Positions 7,637 through 16,582 of a stretch of DNA of 34,080 nucleotides are shown here, in pieces. The DNA comes from a virus: positions 1 through 34,080 of IMG/VR virus record IMGVR_UViG_3300027714_000057. The stretch is one strand, 5' to 3'. The translations under genes were made by a program, and so were the position numbers. Under the pieces are notes generated by a model. It did not search any database. It worked only from the letters and a program-made list of their open reading frames with translations, and was not told the origin of the DNA. Each line of letters opens with the position of its first letter. Position 1 is the first letter of the stretch.

Positions 7637-10600
7637 TTATGTTACCAAAGCCATTGCTCGAAATTCACTAATTCTTGGTGGTTCAGCTGAATTTGTTCCT
7701 TGCATGATAATTTTTATTTGAAATGATATGAACTCATCTAGTGATTCACCAATACCGTCATCTGTAACACCACCAGTATAACTATATTCTCTAAAGTCTT
7801 CATTGTCAGCAGAAGCAGGAACAACTTCATCAGGTGAACCATCTGTATTAAAATTTGTATAACCAAGATCATCAAAGTCAGATGCATCATCTGTTCTTAG
7901 AAGTTTAAATAAAACTTTAATTTCAGAAGTTGCAGGCCTATGAGCAGAAAATAATACTTTCAATGCACTTGCAGGATTTTCTAGCGCAATTTGTTTTGTG
8001 ATATAAATTGCAGCATTATTATCACCTTCTGGTTCTGTTGAAGGAAAGAAGTCTGTTGTTGGATAAACATCTGATGATGTATCTATATTATCTAACCTAT
8101 TTGAGATTGCAAATAAAGATGTTCTTTGTAAATCAATAACAGGAGAAACAGTAGAAGATGTTGTTGTTAATTTTATTGGTATAAATAAAGATTTTATTCC
8201 ACTTAGTTCATTAGTTTCATTAATACCAGAACACACCATGTGTGGTAAGTCAAATTTATAGTTATCATTTAGTGGTATTGTTCTTGCATTTGCAGCACTC
8301 AAGGTAGAGAAAGAAGTTTGAGCTCCAGAAGCACTTGTTGAAGTTGTAGGTCTAATACTCGTTTCAATTGTAGTTCCAGGCAACTCTAATGAACCAATCA
8401 TAGTTTGTACATAATCTATAATAGCATTTTCTGTAGCAGTTATAACACTACCACCAATTTCAGCAACACCACTTTTAGCAAATGTTAAAACAACATTATC
8501 ACTTAATGATTCAGCACCACTTAATACAAGAGTGTTTTGGTTTGTAACTGTAGTAACTGTTATGCCTGAATCAACTCCAGTTCCAGAAACGGACATTCCT
8601 ACTTCAATAGTTCCTCTATTACCATCTACTACTAGAGCAGTTGTACTACTGATAGCACCATTAACCAGTGCTGTAGCACCATTAATAACAGGAGGAGATG
8701 TTAGAGTTATTGTATAACTATCAATTCCAATATTTGCAAGTGATGTATGAGTTTTATTGATCTCTGTCAAAGGTACTCTATGTATAATATAAAGTTCAAC
8801 AGTTGCACCGTCAGCATGAGTAGCTGCGGTTGTACTATTTTCTCCTCTAGAAAGAACAGAAACATTGTTTCCAGATATTGCAGTATATTTCATTATCTCA
8901 TCATCAATTTTAATAAACCATTCTGATGATGCACTATTTGCATATTTACCAGTAGTATCATCAAAGTTAGTTCCACTAGTTAGAGTTAATGTTGCAGCTG
9001 TAGCAGTTATATCACCATTAAGTGTTGTAGAAGCACCAGACTTTACACCATCAATAGTAACATTATTACTAGTAGAATACATATGGTGATCTATGTGTTT
9101 AACTTTTACAGTAGTACTACCATCTTCTAAAAATATAGAGTTTACAGCTAAAGTTCTTACAGGAATTACTGTATTTTGCATAGTTAAAGTTCCACTAGTA
9201 TTAGCTTTAAATTTTGCAGTCTTTAATTTAAACTTCAAATCTTCTAAGAAAGACGGGGCCCAAGTACTATTATTACTAGATTTAAATAAAACACCAGTAT
9301 GAGGTTGTTCAGATATAGTTCTTGTTCCACCAATATCTGTCTCTCCCATTCGAGCAACCCAAACTTTATATTCTTGTGAGACTGATATTACTGAAATACA
9401 ATACTCAGTGCCAGGTTTTACATATACTGGAGATTTAAAAGTAAATGTTGTTGCAGTTGCTCCAGTATTAGATGTATTGATATCTGATGCGTCTTTAATT
9501 ACTCTACCAAATGGTAATATCTTTTTGCCAGGATAACCGTTAATAACATTTCTAATTTCTACTCTCATTGGAAGAGTTTCATCTTTATCAGAGAAAAAAA
9601 GATCAAGAGAAGTAATAAATCTTCCATCTGAACCTGATGATCCCTGCACAGTAAATGTTTGAGAAAGAGGATCATCACCATCACTAAATGATGGTTCACC
9701 AATCTGGAAAGTATCTCTGGATACAACTCTTGATGTTGAACTTGATTGATTTAAGGTTGTTTGTACAACTGTAGCATTTCTAGTTGCAATAATTGTCTCT
9801 TGTTCAGTTTCTAAAATACCTTTAGCTGTATATATTGCATTTCCAGCAGTAGTAAGGGAATCTGTTAAAGCGTCAGCTGTAGAGTTTGTATCAGCTGATG
9901 CATCACTTCCAGTAAGATTTTTAGAACTTGATGTTAATCTGAACTGAACTTCTCCAGTTGAAAATTTAAGATTACCATCTATTTTTGGGTCTGGTATTAC
10001 AAAAGTTCCTTCAACTTTACCAACATTTGTTGTTATTAAAGGACTTCCAGCAATAACAGTTGTATCTGTTGAATAGGTATTATTCAAAGGAGTAACATGA
10101 ACATTTACATCTAATTTATCAAAGAATACAAAAAGTTTTGTATTTGGTCTAAATCCTGTGCCAATAAAACTTATAGTTCGAGCTCGCATTACAGGAATAA
10201 GGGCTCTGCTAACTACACGTAATCCTTGTGCTTCTCTATCAACCTGTTCAATAACATTAGTACGTATTCCAGTTCTACTTCGATCTGTTCTGACTGTAGT
10301 AGTTGTTCTACCAAGTCCAGCATCCCCATTGCCTCCAGCTCGAAGAACTTCAGTTCTAGTTGTGCTACCTGACCATTGAGTTTGCCAAGCGTTCCAAATA
10401 GTTCCTATTTGGTTTTCAACTGAAGCTGTAACCGCATCAAAATTTCCATCAACATTAATAATAAGTTCTGGAGCTACTTCTGTTTCAAACCATTCGTCAC
10501 TGTCAGGTGATAATTCAATTGTACCAACCCATTCGTGAGATAAAAATGGTGCTACTTTTTCAATTCTAGATGCATAAGGTTGTTCTGTAAAAGTTTCTTC

Positions 10601-13600
10601 TGTATAAGGAAGAGTTATAAGATCACCAGTTTTTTGATATCCAGCCAAAGTTCTTTCTACATCTGTAGAAACACTTTCTTCTATAAATAACCCTTTGGTT
10701 ACGTGTTTAGGACGTAAATGACCTAACTGCATATCCATAGCACACTTATAATCTTTATGTGCAACGTCACCAAGTCTGTGGCCACTAAAGTTATCAACTA
10801 CAAAACCAGACTTAAATCTACTAAGACCATTTGCATCTGTAACCTCAAAAGATTCAGCATCCCTCTCTAATAAATTAAGAGCAGTATAATACTCAACATG
10901 ATCTAATCGTCTTTCTATTTCACCAATATCTTTCATAGTGAATCTTTGATTTCTTTCTCTTTGTATTTGTACATCTGTAGGTTTAAATGTAAATGCTGGT
11001 AAAAATAATGTTGCTAGTTTCATAGATGAATCTGGAGATTTTGGTGTAATTGGTTCTTCTGCACCAACACCCTCAACAACATTAATAAAACCTTCAGCAT
11101 CCATAGATACTACAGCAATTTTTGATAAAAAGAATTCAAAATCACTTTGAATAGTTGATCCAGGTTTACAAACATCTACAGTAGAAGAACCAGCTCCATC
11201 ATATTGTCTATGGAAAAAATCAAAAGAGTTTCCTGTAATTTCATCTATAGTTGATAATGTAGATGATGCTCCTAATATATCTTCAACTCTTGGACGGAAA
11301 TCGTATGTATCCATAAGAGGAAAATCACCAGAAGGTTTAGGAGCATCTGGATCAACTTTCGTTGCAGAATATGTTGGAATATCTTCAAAGTCCATCTGAT
11401 TTGCAACATCAGTATAAGAATCAACTGTCATTACGTCACCAGAACCATGTTCTAAATAATCATGTATTACTAACAAACGTCCAGTTGGAGCAGAACTGCC
11501 GGGGCGTCTTACAATTCTAGCAATATCATAATAGTTATCTCGTTGTCCAGTATCTAGAGTATATCTACTAGTAACAACATCACTACCATCAGTTGTTGCT
11601 GAAACTATTCCAGTTGCCGTAGAAGATTCTCCTGTTATCGTATCAAAAGTGCTAAATTTAGTATTATTTGTAGATACAAAACTAATAGGACTTGATGTAG
11701 AAATAATTCTTGCTGTAGCACCAGAAAAAGAACCAGTTATTTTTTCACCTCTTGTGAATGTTCCCGAAATTGTTCCTATAGTTAAAGTTGGCGCAGAAGC
11801 ATCTACAGATACATCTTCTGAGTCAAATACTGCTGCCAAATTAAATACATCAGCTCTACCTAGTGATACAGTTTTATCTGTAGGTCTTGTACCAAATGCA
11901 TCTGTTGCACCAGTTACAACCTTAACTTGTTTCATAAGGTTAGTTGTTTTTGTTTTATGTGATACTGAAGTTTTAAGGATTGTTGCAAATAATTTAACTT
12001 TTGCAGAATCAGCAAGAATAGTATCGTCTGTAACTGTAAGTGCAGCAGTACCAACTCCAGAAGTTTTTCCTGATAAAGTTACAAGATCACCTTGAACTCC
12101 ACTACCATCTCCTGCTGCAAGAATAGACATTGTGAAATCTTTTTCTGCAAAAGATGCAAATGTTTCGTTTGAACCAGCAGAGAATGTTACAACACCAGAA
12201 GCGTTTGTTGTTCCTACAAACTGCCTTCTTACTGTGTATTGAGTATCGGTTGCTCCACCATTACTTGCAGTTAAAAGTGTTTTAATAACTTTTTTTGGAA
12301 GTTTAAATATAGACCTATTTTTTTGTGCATCTTTAAGTCTTGCAAAAGTAGGAGTTTCTCTACCAATAGCTTCGATACCAAGGTCTTCTTCTTCAATAAC
12401 ATCACTACCAGCATCAGCACCATTTCCATCTGTGCCATCCAAAATAATAGAACCTTCTTCACCAGATGCAGCTTCCAATACAAAGTCTGCTGTAAAGTCT
12501 TGTCCATTATCAATATCTTGCATATGTACTGATCTCAAATCGGAGAAAGTATTTGATGTTACTGTAGCAACTGTAATATCTACATCTCCAACAGTTTCAA
12601 TAATTCCACCTACCTCTGATGAATCAGATGCTACAAGTTTTTCACCAACTACAAATGTTCCAGCAACATTTGTTAAATTAATACTTGTTACAGAAGTTCC
12701 ACTTTCAAATACAAATCCAGTTGCACCAGAAGTAGCACCAGTAATTAAAACACCACCATTTGCATGAGAGGCAATTAATGTAGGACTTGGTGTTCCACTT
12801 AATGTTAACTTTGTAAATGGACGTATATCAAACATATAAAGTTTGTATATAGAAGTATTATTAGAAGAACTTGCTCCAGCTGCACCAGATGAAAATTCTA
12901 TTGATCTTGCACGAGCAACACCAATCAATTCCCCTCTTGCTGAACCTCTAGTAAGAATAGTATCATTATATAATTCTAGAGTTTTAAATGCTGTAGATTC
13001 ACCACTAATAAATGTTACGTCAGGTGTTCCAAAAATGTTTGTAATAAATGCAAAGTTACCTAAATCAAAAGTAGATATACCAGCATTAATCGTTTCAAAA
13101 TCTCTGGCCTTATTAACATCTTTAAATGTCGGTGCAATTTTTTCTATTTCAAAACCACTAACATATGCTTTTCCTGGGCTTACTTGTAATGATAATAAAC
13201 TTGAACTTGCAGTATTTCCATCATCTGTTGTAGATCCATTTGCAAATGTACCAATAAAATCTTCATTACCAACACTAGTTGTAACAGACTCCTTTGAAGA
13301 AAATTGAAATGGCCTAACTGTATAGTTACCAGATTCATCAAATGTTCTTCTTGCAAGAGTTTCTTCTAAAACAGAATATTCTGTATTTCTAACTTGTGTT
13401 TGTATAACACCATCTTTTACATTCATCAGTTCTACAAAAGTACTATCTGCTTCTGAATTTCTATCAAGTTTAGCTAATGCCAAACTAATCTGTAAACGAT
13501 GAGCACCTTTTGCTGCAAAGTTTGAAGAACCTGTAGAATTATCTAAAAGAGATGTATCTGATTCTGGAGTAACAAGAGTCTCCGATACCGTAAATCCAAC

Positions 13601-14299
13601 ACGATAAGATGGAGTGTTATCATACTTATCAAGAACAATAGTTTCTTCTTCGCAAATAGTAAACATACCGCGAATATAATATACACCAGATTGTACAGTT
13701 ACAGCCGATCCTTTTCTAGATGCAGGCCCCAAAGAACTTGCAAGATTTAAAGCAGTTGATCCTGTAGCTGCACTAAATGATGAGGTAAAGGTAATTGCAG
13801 ATGCAACATTAGAAGAGTAAGATGTAGTGTGAGTTATACCAGCATTTGCAGAAATATTTTCTCCATCAGCAAACGAAGCTGTAATATTATCCGTACCTGT
13901 TGCAAGATATCTAATATAAAGAGTAGGTTGTTCTGTCGTTGTTGCAGCATCAAATCCTACAACAACAGCAGTAACACCAGTAGTTGCACCAGTAATAGTA
14001 ACAGGTGTTGTAGAATTAAAATACTGTGAAGGGTCTACAGTTTCAGAAGTAAAGGTTGATGCTAATTTTAGAGAATAAAATCTTGTATTTAATGTAGATT
14101 GACCTGGAATAACCAAAGCACCTTCAGCAAAAATATGACTCCCATGTCTTTCTATTTGATTTTGTAGTGAAGATTGTAGTTGCGTTAATTCTCTAGCTTG
14201 AATTGCAAATCCAGGGCGAAATAATACTCTATTAAAATTATCTGTTTCATCAAAATCATCGTAATATGGAGAAACATTTAAATCGGTTTTTTGTACCAT
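7637..14299 (-). CDS. Giant DUF4815-like baseplate/tail structural protein
   Basis: This 2220-aa protein is the largest in the window. Its N-terminus (KTDLNVSPYYDDFDE, then NRVLFRPGFAIQARELTQLQ and QIERHGSHIFAEGALVIPG) is the conserved start of a structural protein of T4-like cyanophages and pelagiphages, which I recall as DUF4815. In such genomes it sits near gp8 and is sometimes labelled gp10. Later regions include repeated beta modules (GTFVVGEKLVASDSSEVGG, GTFTRGEKITGSFSGATA), a charged helical segment about residues 1100-1180 (RERNQRFTMKDIGEIERRLD), and a 64-residue domain at 1877-1940 shared with the gp7-like protein. One DGTD motif occurs near residue 620. It occupies the place of T4 gp9-gp12 and starts four bases after gp8 with GGAG upstream. 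The exact T4 equivalent is uncertain. Confidence 0.8.
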   Translation of the reverse strand: MVQKTDLNVSPYYDDFDETDNFNRVLFRPGFAIQARELTQLQSSLQNQIERHGSHIFAEGALVIPGQSTLNTRFYSLKLASTFTSETVDPSQYFNSTTPVTITGATTGVTAVVVGFDAATTTEQPTLYIRYLATGTDNITASFADGENISANAGITHTTSYSSNVASAITFTSSFSAATGSTALNLASSLGPASRKGSAVTVQSGVYYIRGMFTICEEETIVLDKYDNTPSYRVGFTVSETLVTPESDTSLLDNSTGSSNFAAKGAHRLQISLALAKLDRNSEADSTFVELMNVKDGVIQTQVRNTEYSVLEETLARRTFDESGNYTVRPFQFSSKESVTTSVGNEDFIGTFANGSTTDDGNTASSSLLSLQVSPGKAYVSGFEIEKIAPTFKDVNKARDFETINAGISTFDLGNFAFITNIFGTPDVTFISGESTAFKTLELYNDTILTRGSARGELIGVARARSIEFSSGAAGASSSNNTSIYKLYMFDIRPFTKLTLSGTPSPTLIASHANGGVLITGATSGATGFVFESGTSVTSINLTNVAGTFVVGEKLVASDSSEVGGIIETVGDVDITVATVTSNTFSDLRSVHMQDIDNGQDFTADFVLEAASGEEGSIILDGTDGNGADAGSDVIEEEDLGIEAIGRETPTFARLKDAQKNRSIFKLPKKVIKTLLTASNGGATDTQYTVRRQFVGTTNASGVVTFSAGSNETFASFAEKDFTMSILAAGDGSGVQGDLVTLSGKTSGVGTAALTVTDDTILADSAKVKLFATILKTSVSHKTKTTNLMKQVKVVTGATDAFGTRPTDKTVSLGRADVFNLAAVFDSEDVSVDASAPTLTIGTISGTFTRGEKITGSFSGATARIISTSSPISFVSTNNTKFSTFDTITGESSTATGIVSATTDGSDVVTSRYTLDTGQRDNYYDIARIVRRPGSSAPTGRLLVIHDYLEHGSGDVMTVDSYTDVANQMDFEDIPTYSATKVDPDAPKPSGDFPLMDTYDFRPRVEDILGASSTLSTIDEITGNSFDFFHRQYDGAGSSTVDVCKPGSTIQSDFEFFLSKIAVVSMDAEGFINVVEGVGAEEPITPKSPDSSMKLATLFLPAFTFKPTDVQIQRERNQRFTMKDIGEIERRLDHVEYYTALNLLERDAESFEVTDANGLSRFKSGFVVDNFSGHRLGDVAHKDYKCAMDMQLGHLRPKHVTKGLFIEESVSTDVERTLAGYQKTGDLITLPYTEETFTEQPYASRIEKVAPFLSHEWVGTIELSPDSDEWFETEVAPELIINVDGNFDAVTASVENQIGTIWNAWQTQWSGSTTRTEVLRAGGNGDAGLGRTTTTVRTDRSRTGIRTNVIEQVDREAQGLRVVSRALIPVMRARTISFIGTGFRPNTKLFVFFDKLDVNVHVTPLNNTYSTDTTVIAGSPLITTNVGKVEGTFVIPDPKIDGNLKFSTGEVQFRLTSSSKNLTGSDASADTNSTADALTDSLTTAGNAIYTAKGILETEQETIIATRNATVVQTTLNQSSSTSRVVSRDTFQIGEPSFSDGDDPLSQTFTVQGSSGSDGRFITSLDLFFSDKDETLPMRVEIRNVINGYPGKKILPFGRVIKDASDINTSNTGATATTFTFKSPVYVKPGTEYCISVISVSQEYKVWVARMGETDIGGTRTISEQPHTGVLFKSSNNSTWAPSFLEDLKFKLKTAKFKANTSGTLTMQNTVIPVRTLAVNSIFLEDGSTTVKVKHIDHHMYSTSNNVTIDGVKSGASTTLNGDITATAATLTLTSGTNFDDTTGKYANSASSEWFIKIDDEIMKYTAISGNNVSVLSRGENSTTAATHADGATVELYIIHRVPLTEINKTHTSLANIGIDSYTITLTSPPVINGATALVNGAISSTTALVVDGNRGTIEVGMSVSGTGVDSGITVTTVTNQNTLVLSGAESLSDNVVLTFAKSGVAEIGGSVITATENAIIDYVQTMIGSLELPGTTIETSIRPTTSTSASGAQTSFSTLSAANARTIPLNDNYKFDLPHMVCSGINETNELSGIKSLFIPIKLTTTSSTVSPVIDLQRTSLFAISNRLDNIDTSSDVYPTTDFFPSTEPEGDNNAAIYITKQIALENPASALKVLFSAHRPATSEIKVLFKLLRTDDASDFDDLGYTNFNTDGSPDEVVPASADNEDFREYSYTGGVTDDGIGESLDEFISFQIKIIMQGTNSAEPPRISEFRAMALVT

Positions 14300-14303
14300 A
14301 CTA

Positions 14304-15803
14304 TTAGAACTCCACTATAATTTTGATATCTTCTGTTTGATCTGTAGATCTTGATATTGGTTTTCTATTTTCTCTATAAATAATATTTCCACTATCCGGT
14401 TGAAGCTCTGGGTTCGCAAATCCATTAGTAAACGTGATAGTATTTCCACCTTCCAAACTTACAGCTGAATCAGCAGTTAAGTCTGGTGTGCCTGTTGCAG
14501 AAGAACTAGCTCCTGTGACCGTACCAGATCCAGAGAACACATAATAAGCACCATCTGAACTTAATGTACCAAATCCTCCAAACCTTTCCTGTTGATAATA
14601 AAGAATTTTAAGTGTAGAATCATATTCTACAACTGTACCAGTTGCAACAACACTATCTGAATTTGTATGTGTGATTACTTCATCAGCAGTAAATGTGCCA
14701 GGCGAACCACTAAACTTCATAGCATAAGTTGTTCTAAATGATGAAGCAGAACCTACGGTTGATGTTCCAAAAGTTGTAGGATCAACTACTAAATTAATAT
14801 TTCTAAAATCGTTTCCAGTTAAGAAGTCATCACTATCAGCACCTTCAAGACTAGTTTGTAACAGAACGAAATGACCACCTAGTTCATTTACAGCATTAGA
14901 ACCATGACCACCTTTTGGGGAAATAAATACTGATATTGCTGAACTTGATCCACCGATTGCAGATGCACTAGTTAGTGCTGCGTCTGAGAATGTAAACCCA
15001 CTACCAAGATTAACTGTACCAAAAGTGTAACCAGCACCAGCTTGTTGTACACCAGTATTACCAGTTGATACCGCTGAAATAATAGTACCAGAAACTGTAA
15101 TTTTTACAATTGCACCACTAGAAGTTCCAGCAGAAGTTCCATCTCCATATACTGCTGCAAAGTATGTTCCGTTAGTTAAACCACTACCCGTATTAGTAAC
15201 AGAAATTGATTCGATTGCACCGTTTACAGCAGCTGCACTTACTACACTGTCTGTAGTTACAGGCATAAAGTCCGTTGTTAAAAATGTTGCTTGTTCTGCA
15301 GCAGTAATAGAATACATATATTTAAGAGTGTATCCACCTAGAACAAAACTAGAAGTTGACTCTGATGTAGGTTCAGCACCACTATATGCAGCTCCAGAAT
15401 TATTATCTAATACTTTATAAATTCTGTTATCAGAAGTTCTAAAGAAGAATGTAGAATCGAATATGTTTGTAGCGCCAGATGTTGTTGCATTTGATGAACT
15501 AACATTGTCTCCATACATATCATATATTGTACTATTTGCCCAATCTCTGCGAGGTAATGCAAAAGTTATGTTTGTTGAAGAAATCTTTTTTGCAGCAAGA
15601 GCACTATCCCAAGCATAAAACTCACTTGAAATATCATCTGCTGGTACTGGGGGTGAATCATCACTTCCTCCAGAAGTTGCAGAAGTAAATGCATTTGGTT
15701 TGCCTATCATGAGATAATAAACATTTCCAGAAGCTTCAGTAAAAGACTCAAAAAATTGTGTCGCATTATGACTTCTAAACTTCTCTGTAATTATTGCTGT
15801 CAT
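14304..15803 (-). CDS. 8: Baseplate wedge subunit gp8
   Basis: The product is 499 aa, against 334 aa in T4. gp8 is a dimeric wedge protein that assembles onto gp10/gp7 before gp6. The C-terminus is diagnostic: NPELQPDSGNIIYRENRKPI followed by SRSTDQTEDIKIIVEF matches the conserved gp8 tail. The N-terminus (FRSHNATQFFESF, YYLMIGKPNAF, LPRRDW, TIYDMYGDNV, FFRTSDNRIYKVLDN) is also family-like. The central region (about residues 190-430) carries extra glycine/serine-rich beta segments, including PGTFTADEVITH, related to the GExITG repeats of neighbouring proteins. It starts with AGGAT upstream and is preceded by a late promoter at 15833-15840. Confidence 0.88.
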   Translation of the reverse strand: MTAIITEKFRSHNATQFFESFTEASGNVYYLMIGKPNAFTSATSGGSDDSPPVPADDISSEFYAWDSALAAKKISSTNITFALPRRDWANSTIYDMYGDNVSSSNATTSGATNIFDSTFFFRTSDNRIYKVLDNNSGAAYSGAEPTSESTSSFVLGGYTLKYMYSITAAEQATFLTTDFMPVTTDSVVSAAAVNGAIESISVTNTGSGLTNGTYFAAVYGDGTSAGTSSGAIVKITVSGTIISAVSTGNTGVQQAGAGYTFGTVNLGSGFTFSDAALTSASAIGGSSSAISVFISPKGGHGSNAVNELGGHFVLLQTSLEGADSDDFLTGNDFRNINLVVDPTTFGTSTVGSASSFRTTYAMKFSGSPGTFTADEVITHTNSDSVVATGTVVEYDSTLKILYYQQERFGGFGTLSSDGAYYVFSGSGTVTGASSSATGTPDLTADSAVSLEGGNTITFTNGFANPELQPDSGNIIYRENRKPISRSTDQTEDIKIIVEF

Positions 15804-15832
15804 TTATTTATCCTACAATAGTTTCTTTCTTT

Positions 15833-15840
15833 TATTTATA
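15833..15840 (-). promoter_or_regulatory. T4-type late promoter for gp8
   Basis: TATAAATA lies on the minus strand 30 bp upstream of the gp8 ATG, in the gap between the 232-aa gene and gp8. Confidence 0.8.
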
Positions 15841-15883
15841 AGAGTTATCAATAAGGTTTTGGATAATAGGAGTAATTATTCTA

Positions 15884-16582
15884 TTAAGCCGGTGCCCAAG
15901 AGGCTACAGCCATTACTTCTAAATTAGACGATGACGGTGTGGCTGAAATGTCAGTTAATGAGTTAGCACTTAAACTACTTGCGCCTGTGAAGGCATCGTC
16001 AACCTGGGCATCGAAATCTTCGGTTCCTAGCCCTGACCAAGTCCAAGAAACATTTAAGTTCGATCTTGCTATACCAATCTGAACGCCCCCTGTGGGTAAA
16101 GTAAGACCTGTTATAGCAGCAGGGGTGGAAGCTGAATCGGCCTCAGCATATTCATCAGCGGCTCCATCGACTTGCCACACACCGCAGCTACATCTACTAG
16201 ACGCAGCGCCCAACGTAACAACAATATTACCAGTGGCTGAAGTTATCCCGTTAACTTCCCACAATTCACAGAAAATGCCTGATGCAGCTTGATTCTTTAC
16301 AAGAGCGCATGCGTTACCGTCAACTGTGATGCCTGTAGCAGCAGCCGTGGCTGAGTGAGTAATGCCAACGACCACTTTATGAGCGGTAGTATTGCCTAAA
16401 TCCACATCGGAGAATGTGAAGGGAGTGCTGCTTGATGTAATGACTTGGGAAGACGCAAAGCTTAGTCCGCTCACTGAGACCCAAGTGTTTGAATTTAAAG
16501 ATGCTATATTACTTGCGGCAGTTCCGTTCCAAGAAGCAATGTTGTTTTCTGCTATACCATTAATTGTTGAAATATTTGCCAT
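15884..16582 (-). CDS. G+C-rich adhesin-like virion protein
   Basis: This 232-aa protein has no family I can name with confidence. The N-terminus has short repeats (STINGIAENNIASWNGTAASNIA), a pattern I know from the start of many marine phage tail proteins. The rest is a Ser/Thr/Ala-rich beta domain with two close cysteine pairs (CSCGVW near residue 132 and earlier CAL/CEL). G+C is clearly above its neighbours (line 16141-16200 is 53%). The ATG overlaps the stop of fibre A by one base (TAATG), so it is translated with that fibre. A fibre-tip or decoration role is inferred from this coupling and from the parallel arrangement at 3167-7405. Confidence 0.7.
   Translation of the reverse strand: MANISTINGIAENNIASWNGTAASNIASLNSNTWVSVSGLSFASSQVITSSSTPFTFSDVDLGNTTAHKVVVGITHSATAAATGITVDGNACALVKNQAASGIFCELWEVNGITSATGNIVVTLGAASSRCSCGVWQVDGAADEYAEADSASTPAAITGLTLPTGGVQIGIARSNLNVSWTWSGLGTEDFDAQVDDAFTGASSLSANSLTDISATPSSSNLEVMAVASWAPA

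Noticed and set aside
12843-13307. Plus-strand frames opposite the DUF4815-like gene, also 11649-12095 and 21637-21900
   Set aside because: Their biased composition mirrors the Thr/Ser/Asp-rich minus-strand proteins, and all clear genes in the window lie on the minus strand.
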